64,000 nucleotides of DNA from Rossellomorea vietnamensis (lineage in GTDB: Bacteria > Bacillota > Bacilli > Bacillales > Bacillaceae_B). Shown here in pieces: positions 8,423 through 17,092 of the stretch (position 1 is its first letter; every line of letters begins with the position of its first letter). The notes beneath the pieces are model-generated. The model saw only the letters and a list, made by a program, of their open reading frames with translations. It was not told the origin of the DNA and did no database searches. Both the position numbers and the translations under genes were made by a program. Where the stretch lies: positions 90,334 through 154,333 of the forward strand of contig NZ_VTEI01000008.1 of the NCBI RefSeq assembly GCF_008180415.1. The letters run 5' to 3'.

Positions 8423-8538
8423 ATACTGAATAGAGAAAAATAGCGCGTTTACTATAAACCCAGAAAAACCCACCTATAAAAAACAGACCTTTTAGGAAAA
8501 ATGAATACATACTGTTTATTCGAAAGGATGTTTTTTAG

Positions 8539-8784
8539 ATGGAGTTAAATAATGAATTGTCTCCTTATCAAGCGGGGGATGTTGTATATGTGATGTATCG
8601 AAATCCCCATACTCAAAGTGTAGCGAATATTCAGGAAGCTGCGGTGGTCCACAATCCTGACGATCCATCTCAACTTGCCTTATTTTTATATGAAACCTAT
8701 TATCCGCTGGATGATGAGATAGCTGTTTACCAGACGGCCGACCAAGCTGAACAGGCCTATCAAAGCTATTTCGGCGATATATAG
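8539..8784 (+). CDS. splA: Regulator of spore photoproduct lyase SplA
   Basis: An 81-residue protein matching remembered SplA in length and in the segments AGDVVYVMYRNPH and LALFLYETYYPL. In B. subtilis SplA modulates expression of splB, which repairs spore photoproduct during germination. The ATG is preceded by AAAGGATG ten bases upstream. It lies 11 bases before splB, as in other bacilli. The splAB operon is normally transcribed by SigG; a CATACTG at 8508 resembles a SigG -10, but no good -35 is visible, so I do not claim the promoter. Confidence 0.85.
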   Translation: MELNNELSPYQAGDVVYVMYRNPHTQSVANIQEAAVVHNPDDPSQLALFLYETYYPLDDEIAVYQTADQAEQAYQSYFGDI

Positions 8785-8795
8785 GAGGGCATGAT

Positions 8796-9824
8796 ATGAT
8801 CAAACCATTTATGCCTCAGTTAGTATATATTGAACCGGGAGCACTTGAATATCCTCTCGGAAAACAGCTGAAAGAGAAATTTGAAAAGCTTGATATCGAA
8901 ATCCGAGAAACGACTTCACATAATCAGGTCCGGAATCTGCCTGGAGATAATCACTTCCAGAAATATCGTGTGGCGAAATCGACTTTGGTGGTAGGTGTAA
9001 GAAAAACACTTAAATTCGATACTTCGAAGCCGTCTGCCGAATACGCTATTCCATTTGCTACAGGTTGCATGGGACATTGCCACTATTGTTATCTGCAAAC
9101 AACGATGGGAAGCAAGCCGTACATACGAACCTATGTTAATGTAGATGAAATTCTTGATGCGGCAGATAACTATATGAAAGAACGGGCCCCTGAATTCACC
9201 AGGTTTGAGGCAGCCTGTACATCCGATATTGTCGGGATTGACCACTTGACTCATTCTTTAAAAAGAGCGATTGAACATTTTGGGGAATCAGAGTACGGCA
9301 AGTTAAGGTTTGTAACCAAGTTTCATCATGTCGATCACTTGCTGGATGCTAAGCATAATGGAAAAACAAGATTTCGCTTCAGTATCAATGCAGACTATGT
9401 TATTAAAAACTTTGAACCTGGAACATCGCCGCTTGCCAAAAGGATCGAAGCAGCTGGAAAGGTAGCGAGAGCAGGGTATCCGCTTGGCTTTATCGTTGCG
9501 CCAATCTATCTTCATGAAGGCTGGGAAGAGGGCTATCACCATATGTTCGAGCGCCTGGATGAGGAACTCCCGGACTATGCAAAGAAAGATCTTACTTTTG
9601 AATTCATCCAGCATCGTTTCACCAAGCCGGCCAAACGTGTCATTGAGAAAAACTATCCAATGACCAAGTTAGAGCTTGATGAAAATCAAAGAAGGTACAA
9701 ATGGGGGAAATATGGGATAGGCAAGTACATTTATCAAAAAGATGAAGAGCAGGATATCAAGGACAACTTATACGGTTACATGGAAAAATTTTTTCCAGAT
9801 GCGAAGCTGGAGTATTTTACGTAA
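8796..9824 (+). CDS. splB: Spore photoproduct lyase (radical SAM)
   Basis: A 342-residue protein, equal to the remembered B. subtilis length. The radical-SAM cluster motif C-x3-C-x2-C is CMGHCHYC (Cys91, 95, 98). The catalytic H-atom donor Cys141 is present in AACTSDIVG. It directly reverses the 5-thyminyl-5,6-dihydrothymine lesion that UV makes in spore DNA. GGAGGG lies before the ATG. It forms an operon with splA. No truncation is seen. Confidence 0.95.
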   Translation: MIKPFMPQLVYIEPGALEYPLGKQLKEKFEKLDIEIRETTSHNQVRNLPGDNHFQKYRVAKSTLVVGVRKTLKFDTSKPSAEYAIPFATGCMGHCHYCYLQTTMGSKPYIRTYVNVDEILDAADNYMKERAPEFTRFEAACTSDIVGIDHLTHSLKRAIEHFGESEYGKLRFVTKFHHVDHLLDAKHNGKTRFRFSINADYVIKNFEPGTSPLAKRIEAAGKVARAGYPLGFIVAPIYLHEGWEEGYHHMFERLDEELPDYAKKDLTFEFIQHRFTKPAKRVIEKNYPMTKLELDENQRRYKWGKYGIGKYIYQKDEEQDIKDNLYGYMEKFFPDAKLEYFT

Positions 9825-9944
9825 TCTAAAATAACTTTAAAGAGTGGCTTTGAATTTGATTGGTTAAGCAGCTGATGTCAATTAGGCTGGTTTTATAAAA
9901 ACTTTGCTGAAATCTAACTTGGTCACAAATATAACTACAAAGAA

Positions 9945-9976
9945 AACCACCTGGTCATCAAAGTGACGAGGTGGTT
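9945..9976 (-). terminator. Terminator of the ArsC-like gene
   Basis: AACCACCTGGTCA (9945-9957) pairs with TGACGAGGTGGTT (9964-9976). On the minus strand the stem is followed by TTTTCTTT. Confidence 0.8.
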
Positions 9977-9978
9977 GT

Positions 9979-10410
9979 TTATGTGATCGTATTTAATACG
10001 TCTTTAAGACTCTTTACTTTTAAAGCGAGCGAATCACAAATTTCCTGGTAAAAAACCCATTCTTCAATAGGATTTTTCGCTCTCTTTTTCGGATTGGGCA
10101 AGTTCCAATGGACGACTTTATTCTGGCAGTGCGGAGGAATCTCAAAGTCAAGATCCTCTTCGAAATCATGGATGGCAATGATGACAGAAGCTTCGTTAAG
10201 CTTATGGGAATCTGCTCTTACCCTTTTTTTCTTAGAGATGTCTATACACAACTCATTCATGGCTTCCACACTGAAAGGGCTGGATTCTGTGCTTGACCAT
10301 CCGCCACTGTCGAATTTCCAGCCGGAAATATCCAATATCTGTGCCCAACCTTCTGCCATTAGACTTCTTTGGTGACTGGGAGACAAAAAGTATATTTCGT
10401 TCTGTGTCAT
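9979..10410 (-). CDS. ArsC/low-MW phosphatase-like protein lacking the catalytic Cys (pseudoenzyme)
   Basis: A 143-residue protein with the overall pattern of thioredoxin-coupled arsenate reductase: EIYFL, then RSLMAEGWA, then VEAMNELCIDISKK and VVHWNLPNPKKRA. The P-loop, normally CTGNSCRSQMAEG, here reads SPSHQRSLMAEG: the nucleophilic Cys is Ser, the second Cys is gone and the loop is one residue short. The redox Cys of the C-terminal loop also do not line up. It should therefore not be an active arsenate reductase or phosphatase. ATG 10410 is chosen because AAGAAAGGA precedes it. It may bind a phospho-ligand or have a regulatory role; this is inference. No ars genes are nearby. Confidence 0.75.
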   Translation of the reverse strand: MTQNEIYFLSPSHQRSLMAEGWAQILDISGWKFDSGGWSSTESSPFSVEAMNELCIDISKKKRVRADSHKLNEASVIIAIHDFEEDLDFEIPPHCQNKVVHWNLPNPKKRAKNPIEEWVFYQEICDSLALKVKSLKDVLNTIT

Positions 10411-10438
10411 TCTATTGAAGTCCTTTCTTATTAAGTTA

Positions 10439-10599
10439 GGCTGTTTTCGCATATATTGCTGCTTTCGGAAAAATTCCAAGAGCCGGATTTATCGAGGGAG
10501 AGCAGCTCTTTTCTTTTCAGAGCTACCAGCTATTACCCCACTAGATATGGTTATTTTCGGAATTAGTATCAAATAGCAACAAAGTTTACGAAAAGAGCC
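10439..10599 (+). mobile_element. MITE-like element, copy 1 (8-bp TSD)
   Basis: A 161-bp non-coding element. It begins GGCTGTTTTCGCATA and ends TTTACGAAAAGAGCC, which are imperfect terminal inverted repeats. It is flanked by an exact 8-bp direct repeat, TTAAGTTA (10431-10438 and 10600-10607). Related copies lie at 16853-17005 (inverted) and 53670-53859. No transposase is encoded. Ends starting GGCTCTTTT and an 8-bp duplication resemble the ISL3 family, so an ISL3-type transposase may move it in trans (inference). Confidence 0.85.
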
Positions 10600-10726
10600 T
10601 TAAGTTAAGATAGTAATCAATACCCTTTACAGATGAAAATACTCATAAATTAGAATAAATTAATTGGAATTTACTTCCGGATATTTTACGATTAAGTAAA
10701 AGGGTGATGAAGCGGAGGTACAGTTT

Positions 10727-11399
10727 ATGAATTGGAAATTGCTCGAGGGCGAGGGGTACAGCACGTTTGAATGGAATGGAAAAGCAAAAATAATCGGTAA
10801 AAAAGAATTTGATCATTTAGAAGCTCTTCTAAATCATACTGAGAAGAAGAGAGTAACTGTGGCAGTGCCCGCCGGATTAGGCTGCTCTGAAAAAAAATTA
10901 AAATACTTAGGATTTAATAAATGTAAAGGAAAGGGAAGTCTACTTCAGGAATTTGGAGGATGTCGCCGGTGGGGTGTCAGATTCAATTCTTACAATTATC
11001 GAAGAGCCAGAAGCTGAGTCAACATTAAACTGTTTGATAGACATACTGGATGACCGGCAGGAAGCGGAAAGTATAATCAACTCACTTACTTCCGAGGTGG
11101 CGCCAGACAAGTTCAAGATAATTCTTGTAAGAATGGGAGGAAAGGCTGCTGGACTCTATATTCCCCATATAGAACCTTGTACTGAGGATGAGGGCAGACT
11201 TTTCTTTTTTGGGGTCATGCCTTACTTCAGAGGCTGTGGATATGCTGCGGAAATCCACAAAACTGCCTTAGCATCTTTAAAGAGTCTTAACGCAAAGGTT
11301 TATGCAGGCGTCACCGACTCGGACAATCTGGCGATGAAAAAGGTTCTTGAAAGAAATGGATGCACCAAATCATCTTCGCTTGAAATCTATAAACGGTAA
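10727..11399 (+). pseudogene. GNAT-family acetyltransferase interrupted by a frameshift
   Basis: Two ORFs cover one apparent gene. The first (10727-11017, ATG after GGAGGT) reads ...KGKGSLLQEF and then leaves frame. The second frame, from 10953 to 11399, continues LEDVAGGVSDSILTIIEE and contains a GNAT core (LFFFGVMPYFRGCGYAAEIHK as the acetyl-CoA loop; AGVTDSDNLAMKKVLERNG at the end). Removing one T from the TTT at 10952-10954 joins them smoothly as LLQELEDVAGG, giving about 223 residues. This is either a real single-base frameshift or a sequencing error. The substrate is unknown. Confidence 0.65.
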
Positions 11400-11448
11400 A
11401 AGGTTCGGGCTGTCTCTCGAAGAGGCTTCTTCAAAAAGACCGGCCCTT

Positions 11449-12561
11449 CTACTTTGCGGGCAAAGTAATGATAAATGAAGTGGATTCATCAGTGGAATGA
11501 CATGTAAGCTTACCGCCATGCTTCTCGACAATTTCATTGCAGATAAATAGTCCAAGGCCGGTTCCATCTTTCTTTGAGGTGACAAACGGCTCAAAGATAC
11601 TGGAAAGTATTTCGTCAGGAATTTTGTCACCGTTGTTGGTGATGGTGAGGCAGAAGGAGCTGCCCTGTAAGGTCGTATCTATCCAGATTTGAGGGTCGGC
11701 TGCCCTGGTGCTCAATACATCAATGGCATTAAAAATGATATTGATAAGGACTTGTCTAAACTCCTCTTTCCAGCCCATCATTTCAAATTCTTCTTCGAGA
11801 TTCTTAATGATAGTGACATTGACTTCAAGGATTCTAGGATACAAGAAAGCAAGCGCCTCTGTAATTAATCCATTGAGGGAGAATGAAGTCTTTTCGGTCA
11901 TGACTGAAGACTTTTTGGACAGCAGCAAGAATTGGGAGATTCTGAAGTTAAGCTGATCAAGTTCGGACGAGATGATGTCTAAGTAAGATAGATTGGGATT
12001 ATCCGCTTTTAAAAGCTGAATGAATCCATTGATGGAAGTTAGCGGGTTTCTGAACTCGTGAACAAAGCTGGACGTCATTTTGCCTAACAGTGATAGTCTG
12101 TCTTCATGATGAGAATCGATATATTGCTCTTTTTCTTTGATGATCTGATCCTTCATATGGGAGTAGTGGGATACTGTATAATATGTAAATTTATCGAAGA
12201 AAAAATTTATCTTATTAATTGTGCGCTGTAAATCCGCCCATTCACTGCTTAACCCTCCTAAGTGCTTGAGGACTTCAGATCTGCCGAGATTCAAGTTATA
12301 AACAAACTCCCCGATATTGGTTTCAGCCTCGAGCCTCTTTTTGGCAATTCTATACGCTTCTTCTTGAACATATGGATCCAAGTCAGTCTGCGGGAGATGA
12401 AAACCTTCAATGAATTTTTCAAAGACTTGAAGGCCTTGATCGATGATTTGTTCTTTTGTGAAATTTGTATCTGAAGGAGAAAGCTGATCGGTCCACCCTT
12501 TTAGAATTTCTGCTTTATGGGCAATAAAGAAATTAATCACTTCTTTTTTTACAGGAGACAT
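11449..12561 (-). CDS. Sensor histidine kinase with globin-fold HisK_N sensor domain
   Basis: A 370-residue soluble kinase with no membrane segment. The N-terminal ~150 residues (FFIAHKAEILKGWTDQL through YSHMKDQIIKEKEQYI) resemble the histidine-kinase N-terminal globin-like domain known from sporulation kinases of the B. cereus group such as BA2291. Next come HisKA with FVHEFRNPLTSINGF (phospho-His) and a HATPase domain with INIIFNAIDVL and DGTGLGLFICNEIVEKHGG. The start is ATG 12561, after AGAGGTGAG. No partner regulator is adjacent, so it is probably an orphan phosphorelay kinase. The ligand of the sensor is unknown; fatty acids have been discussed for relatives. Confidence 0.82.
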   Translation of the reverse strand: MSPVKKEVINFFIAHKAEILKGWTDQLSPSDTNFTKEQIIDQGLQVFEKFIEGFHLPQTDLDPYVQEEAYRIAKKRLEAETNIGEFVYNLNLGRSEVLKHLGGLSSEWADLQRTINKINFFFDKFTYYTVSHYSHMKDQIIKEKEQYIDSHHEDRLSLLGKMTSSFVHEFRNPLTSINGFIQLLKADNPNLSYLDIISSELDQLNFRISQFLLLSKKSSVMTEKTSFSLNGLITEALAFLYPRILEVNVTIIKNLEEEFEMMGWKEEFRQVLINIIFNAIDVLSTRAADPQIWIDTTLQGSSFCLTITNNGDKIPDEILSSIFEPFVTSKKDGTGLGLFICNEIVEKHGGKLTCHSTDESTSFIITLPAK

Positions 12562-12933
12562 TTTCTCACCTCTAATCATCAAAGTCAATTTACAATGTAA
12601 GGGTTTGACTTCTTATCTTTATATAATACTTTTAATAAAACCTCTACTATTAATATATCTTTAATCACGCACTTTTCACAGAGGGAATTGGAAAAAACAC
12701 CAAAATTATCTGAAAATTACCGTTAAATCAAAAATTAATGTCTTAAATTACTAGATTATCAGCCCTTCAAATTGGATATTAGTAAATAAATTCAATCCAT
12801 TTAAAGCTGTTATAGATGATTTGCTTTGAAAAATTCAGTCAGTAGTATCCGATTACTATTTAATAAAAGTAAAATGGTCAAAGCTCTATGCTTGTTGTAA
12901 AATTACACTAAAGGATGACTGGAAGGTGGGTCT
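12562..12933. other. AT-rich intergenic region
   Basis: This 372-bp divergent spacer between the histidine kinase (-) and XRE regulator (+) genes must contain both promoters. It is very AT-rich. TAAAAT near 12896 could be a -10 for the regulator, but no convincing -35 is visible. I see no repeat, RNA or ORF that I can support. Confidence 0.4.
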
Positions 12934-13404
12934 ATGATGACAAAAGAAGAATTGATTCTGCTGGTTTCTGAAAAAATAAAAGTAATCCGGGCCGAAGCCG
13001 GATATACTCAAGATAGGATGGCCTCTGTCATTGGAGTGTCCAAGAAAACTCTGGTGCAAATCGAAAAAGGCAGGCTGGTAGCGGGATGGACAACAATCGT
13101 TGCAGTTTGTGCGCTTTTTCGCAGCAGTGAAACCCTGATGAATTCTTTTGGAGGTGACCCTCTTGAAGTCATCGAGGTCATTGCTAGGGAAGATATTGAT
13201 TACCGTAAAGAAAAAACCTTTGGCGGGAAAATTTGGTGGAAAGAAGTCAATAAAGACGGCGGGTATATTCTTCAGCAAAATATCATCAGCAACCACTACC
13301 GGATTTTGGATGAAGATTACTATCGCATTTACAGTACGTTTGATAAAAAAATGGCGAAGGACCGCATGAATGATCTTCTTGCCCAGCAGGATCGGGAAAT
13401 ATAA
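12934..13404 (+). CDS. XRE-family helix-turn-helix regulator
   Basis: A 156-residue protein. Residues about 15-75 are an XRE-type HTH: IRAEAGYTQDRMASVIGVSK followed by KTLVQIEKGR. The C-terminal ~75 residues (GGKIWWKEVNKDGGYILQQN, then HYRILDEDYYRIYST) form an extra domain I do not recognise; it may bind a ligand or mediate dimerisation. The ATG follows GGAAGGTGG. It stands alone between a histidine kinase (divergent) and a universal stress protein gene (convergent), so its target is not indicated by context. Confidence 0.8.
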   Translation: MMTKEELILLVSEKIKVIRAEAGYTQDRMASVIGVSKKTLVQIEKGRLVAGWTTIVAVCALFRSSETLMNSFGGDPLEVIEVIAREDIDYRKEKTFGGKIWWKEVNKDGGYILQQNIISNHYRILDEDYYRIYSTFDKKMAKDRMNDLLAQQDREI

Positions 13405-13542
13405 AAAAGCTGCTTCTAAAAAGGAACGGCACCATAACTTTCCTGCCATGAAGGAATGAGTTCTTCTTTCATAGGGGTATCCGTTTTTTGGTGTCATCCC
13501 TTGATGAGACAGCCTATTTCTTATTGCTTCTGATTATTTAAC

Positions 13543-14052
13543 TTATTTAACGATTAGAATACTGCTTGCACAATTATGTGAAACTTTCTCACTGACGCTT
13601 CCAAGGAACCATTTCTTAATGCCTGTTTTGCTGCTGTTGCCCACGACAATAATGTCTGCTTCATGGTCATTTGCATAGCTGCAAATGCTGTCAGCCTCTG
13701 AACCTGTAAGCAATTCATAATTTGCATGAATGCCTCTCGATTCAAGATCTTCTCTTACAGCTTTAAATTCATCTGTGTTATTCTGCTTTTTGATAGGGTG
13801 TCGATTTTCAATCTTATTGTCATAACTATGAGGCAGGTTCTGTGCATCAAGAGAACCTAGTCCGGTATGGGTGACATCAAGTGAACGAGTGAACTGTTCC
13901 GTTCCCTGTTCGTCTTTATAACCGCTTTTATCCGTGACATGGACTACGGTCAGATTAGCCTCTTTATTATGAGCAAGTAGTTCGACCGATTTTTCAAGAG
14001 CCTTCCTGCTTCCGTCAGTATGGTCGTATGCAAGTAAAATATTTTTAAACAT
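13543..14052 (-). CDS. Universal stress protein (UspA family)
   Basis: A 169-residue Rossmann-like protein. It starts KNILLAYDHTDGSRKAL and ends with the nucleotide-binding segment DIIVVGNSSKTG, FLGSVSEKVSHN and SILIVK, which keeps the Gly/Ser pattern of ATP-binding UspA proteins. An insertion of about 30 polar residues (TGLGSLDAQNLPHSYDNKIE region) lengthens it beyond the usual ~145. RBS AGAGGTG precedes the ATG. Family members respond to stress or growth arrest; the specific role is unknown. Confidence 0.88.
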   Translation of the reverse strand: MFKNILLAYDHTDGSRKALEKSVELLAHNKEANLTVVHVTDKSGYKDEQGTEQFTRSLDVTHTGLGSLDAQNLPHSYDNKIENRHPIKKQNNTDEFKAVREDLESRGIHANYELLTGSEADSICSYANDHEADIIVVGNSSKTGIKKWFLGSVSEKVSHNCASSILIVK

Positions 14053-14140
14053 CCGCTTTCACCTCTTATTTGAAATGTATTAGTTTAGCTTGCTGCCGCT
14101 TATTTCTTGAATGAAGCCCTTATTCCATTGAAGGAATCCA

Positions 14141-14185
14141 AAAAGGAATGATGGTTTACTACATTCATAGCTGCTCCATCATTCC
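14141..14185 (-). terminator. Terminator of the 22-residue membrane-peptide gene
   Basis: GGAATGATGG (14145-14154) pairs with CCATCATTCC (14176-14185). On the minus strand it is followed by TTTTTGG. Confidence 0.75.
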
Positions 14186-14197
14186 TTCAGAAAAAAA

Positions 14198-14266
14198 TTA
14201 AATTAATGCAAGAATCGCACCGATTACTACAATAGCTCCGATGATCATTAGAATTGTACGGATCAT
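14198..14266 (-). CDS. 22-residue single-pass membrane peptide
   Basis: A minus-strand ORF with a strong Shine-Dalgarno (GAGGTGAG) and ATG at 14266. It encodes 22 residues, almost all hydrophobic (IRTILMIIGAIVVIGAILAL), enough for one membrane helix. Its own terminator follows at 14141-14185. Such tiny hydrophobic proteins are common in bacilli and usually uncharacterised. The signals around it, not homology, support it as a gene. Confidence 0.6.
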   Translation of the reverse strand: MIRTILMIIGAIVVIGAILALI

Positions 14267-14511
14267 GAAAAACTCACCTCGTCTAATAAATTAATTAGTT
14301 GATATCTTGTTTTGTATTCTGCACTTAATTAGGTAGTACCCCTCCCAGATTCTCCTTAAACATTGTAAATCCCTGTAAATTAAGCTTCCTTCCATACTTC
14401 ACCGCATTAAAAGGGACAGGCTGATTGCCCTTTAATGCGTTAAATTATCGTAAAAAAGGAAAAAGACAATTCATGGAAGAATAAAGTGAATGGTGTAAGG
14501 GGGAAAGACTA

Positions 14512-15318
14512 TGAAACTGATTTTGGTAGAGGGAATTCCCGAATCGGGAAAGACAACCGCTTGCGGATACATAGGAAAGAAGCTTGAGGAACAAAGAAAT
14601 TGAACGAGGGTATATTTAGAGGGTAACCTAGATCATCCGGCTGATTATGAAGCAACTGCTTTTGTTTCTGCTGATCAGCTGCAGGTATCAATTAAATTTC
14701 CTGAATTGAAGGAGAAGCAAACTTTTCAACAGTATGCTGGAACTCATGCAGGTGTGCTGATTCCGTATTATTAATTATCGCAGGCGGGTGAACTTACAAG
14801 TGAATGTACAGCTGAGCTTAGTAAATATGATGTGAACGAATTGCCGCCGGAGCTCTATAAGGAATTAATCTTGAATAGATGGAGTACATTTGTTGAAAAA
14901 GTTAAGGCAGAAGACTTTATAATCGCGGCGGATTGCTGCTTCATGCAGAATCCTCTAACCATGCTGATGGCAAAATACAACGAACCTTGTCATAGCATCA
15001 AAAAGTTCATAAGTGAGGTTGAGGAGGTCATTCTCGATATTAATATATCTAGATCCTCTTTCGGTACAAGAAGTGTTAGAAAATGTGAAAATGAAAAGGT
15101 CACCGGAATGGTTCAAGCATCTTTACAGCAGTTATACCAAGCAGGAATATGGGAAAGTCCATTCATTGCCGGAAGGATTGGAGGGAGTGGTGCAGCTTCT
15201 TGAGGATCGGGCAGGGTTGGAAAAACAACTGATATCCCATCTTACAATTAAGCTTGCAGTCATTCCGGTTTCAGTCCAAAGTCGAAGGACAGAGGAGATC
15301 CTGGCTGAGATTTTTTAG
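14512..15318 (+). pseudogene. Decayed P-loop NTPase/kinase-like gene
   Basis: The start, ATG after AGGGGGAAA, reads MKLILVEGIPESGKTTA, a Walker A motif. The frame stops at 14599 (TGA). Homologous-looking sequence continues in another frame (VYLEGNLDHPADYEATAF), meets a TAA near 14772, and resumes as LPPELYKELILNRWSTFVEK. Near 15035 the frame changes again to LDPLSVQEVLENVKM, continuing to 15318. At least one premature stop and two frame changes are therefore visible. The intact family, as I remember it in bacilli, is an uncharacterised P-loop protein. It is a dead gene unless the assembly is faulty. Confidence 0.75.
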
Positions 15319-15521
15319 CAGCATGCGGCTTGCCGGAAGGGAGTCTTACTAATGTGCAGGGCGGAAGAATGGAGGATGGACTCGATGGGGCCGCAGGTTT
15401 TTTGGCCTAAAGCCTTTCAGCCTCGAGACGGAGAAAGAAACCATCACAAGGCTCTGAACAAAATCCCGCCATTTTCTTACAATTAAGGTAAGTCAAATCA
15501 TTGGATGGGAGAAATCAAGAA

Positions 15522-16790
15522 ATGAAAAAGTTCAAAGAAATATTTCAAAATCCAACATTCACCAAATTATTTTTCGCCAATTTCACTTCGCATATGGGAA
15601 GCGTGATTGGACTCACGGCTTTTATGTTTTACCTTCTGGACCGGTTTTCGGAACAACCTGTCTATGCATCTCTTACAGAAATGATGTATTCGGTACCGAC
15701 ACTTGCAGTATTTTTCCTGGTCGGAGTTCTGGCTGACAGGATGGACAGGAAGAAGATTGCGTACTACTGTGATACGATCAGTGCCGTCTTGTCGGTTGTA
15801 TTATTGGGAGCGATTTTGATCGGATGGATGCCTTTTATATTCTTTATCCTGTTTTTGAGAAGCGCCGTTCAGAAGTTTTTCTTTCCTGCTGAACAGGGAA
15901 TTTTGCAGGGCGTCTTATCTAAGGATGATTACTCGACAGCAGCGGGACTCAATCAAATGGTCATGAGTCTTTTCATGCTTCTTGGAAATGGAATTGCCAT
16001 CCTGATATACTGGCTGGCAGGAATTTACGGTGCCGTCGTGGTGGATGCTCTTAGTTTTATCATCAGCGCCATATTAATTAAAAAATGCCAGGTCCCTGTT
16101 GAAGCAAGGCTGCCTAATGGCCATCATAAATTGAAGGACCTCAGCTTTTCTTTTATCATGAGGGACTTCAAGCTGGGCATGCTGTATATCTTTAATCACA
16201 AGCTTTTAATGAGTCTTATCGGCGGTTTTTTTGTTTTCGGTGTAGTCAATGGCGGGTTCTCCGTCATGCCGATCTTCATATTAAAATACAAATTGGCGCC
16301 GGAAACGTACGAGGAATATTCGATTCTGCTTGGAGCAGCCTTCGGGGCAGGAGTCCTCATCGGCAGTGTGATTGCATCCGTGCTGACTCAAAAATTCAAG
16401 TTTCATCAGTTGATCGTTGCGGGCTTGACGATATCGGGCAGCTTTATCATTCTGTCCTCTTTTGCAACGTCAACATGGGTCTTCTTGGCTGTCATCTTTC
16501 TTGCAGCACTGGGTCTTCCTCTGGTGAACATAGCGATAGGCGGCTGGATGCCGAGCATCATTGAGCCAAAGATGATGGGCCGTGTACAAGGGTGGATCAG
16601 TCCGATTATGATGCTTTCACAATCCATAACACTGGGCTTCATCGCTGTCAGTTTTCCGGCCATCCTAAGCATCGAGATGCTGTATTGGATAGTCGGTGGA
16701 TCCCTCATGCTGGTGGGTGTATTCTATACGATTATCCTGCCTAAGTTCATGAAGGAGGCTGATGACGTTCAGCCTGCAGTTGTTTCCTAA
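15522..16790 (+). CDS. MFS transporter (MFS_3/MefA-like exporter)
   Basis: A 422-residue permease with about 12 membrane segments. The loop between helices 2 and 3 reads GVLADRMDRKK, the MFS signature. The overall pattern, including a start in the style KEIFQNPTFTKLFFANFTS, resembles the MFS_3 group that contains macrolide-efflux-like proteins. ATG 15522 follows GGGAGAAA; an upstream TTG has no site. The substrate cannot be read from sequence. It is downstream of the decayed NTPase gene and followed by a 1.3-kb repeat-rich region. Confidence 0.82.
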   Translation: MKKFKEIFQNPTFTKLFFANFTSHMGSVIGLTAFMFYLLDRFSEQPVYASLTEMMYSVPTLAVFFLVGVLADRMDRKKIAYYCDTISAVLSVVLLGAILIGWMPFIFFILFLRSAVQKFFFPAEQGILQGVLSKDDYSTAAGLNQMVMSLFMLLGNGIAILIYWLAGIYGAVVVDALSFIISAILIKKCQVPVEARLPNGHHKLKDLSFSFIMRDFKLGMLYIFNHKLLMSLIGGFFVFGVVNGGFSVMPIFILKYKLAPETYEEYSILLGAAFGAGVLIGSVIASVLTQKFKFHQLIVAGLTISGSFIILSSFATSTWVFLAVIFLAALGLPLVNIAIGGWMPSIIEPKMMGRVQGWISPIMMLSQSITLGFIAVSFPAILSIEMLYWIVGGSLMLVGVFYTIILPKFMKEADDVQPAVVS

Positions 16791-16852
16791 TACAATCATG
16801 TGAAAAAGGACTGCTCTAAGAAAGTGCATTGAAAATCTAACGAATTTTATAA

Positions 16853-17005
16853 GGCTCTTTTCGTAAACTCTGTTGCTATTTGATACTAATTCCGAAAAGA
16901 CAACCATATTAAGAGAGGTGAAAATTAGTAACGCCAAAAACTCTCGATATGAGATAAACTTTTAGTAACCGGGGATATCCGAGTAACAAAATATGCGAAA
17001 TAGCC
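16853..17005 (-). mobile_element. MITE-like element, copy 2, inverted (8-bp TSD)
   Basis: 153 bp. The left end GGCTCTTTTCGTAAAC is the reverse complement of the right end of copy 1, and the right end is ATATGCGAAATAGCC. It is flanked by the exact 8-bp repeat TTTTATAA (16845-16852 and 17006-17013). It lies in the spacer after the MFS gene. Confidence 0.85.
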
Positions 17006-17040
17006 TTTTATAATCTACTTGTTAAGACCAAACCAAAGAT

Positions 17041-17086
17041 AAAGTCAACTTTCCTTCCTTAAATAGAAAGAAAAGTTGACTTTTTT
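17041..17086 (+). terminator. Orphan hairpin, terminator-like
   Basis: AAAGTCAACTT (17041-17051) pairs with AAGTTGACTTT (17073-17083), followed by TTT. No gene ends directly before it. It may end read-through from the MFS gene or belong to the adjacent repeat. Confidence 0.6.
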
Positions 17087-17092
17087 CTTTGG

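Noticed and set aside
8501..8514. SigG promoter for splAB
   Set aside because: CATACTG resembles a -10, but no acceptable -35 lies 16-18 bases upstream.
11400..11448. Terminator between the GNAT pseudogene and the histidine kinase
   Set aside because: Short pairing regions exist, but no stem with a T tract convincing enough to report.
12886..13497. 203-codon minus-strand ORF
   Set aside because: It is the shadow of the XRE regulator gene, whose start, RBS and HTH are clear on the plus strand.
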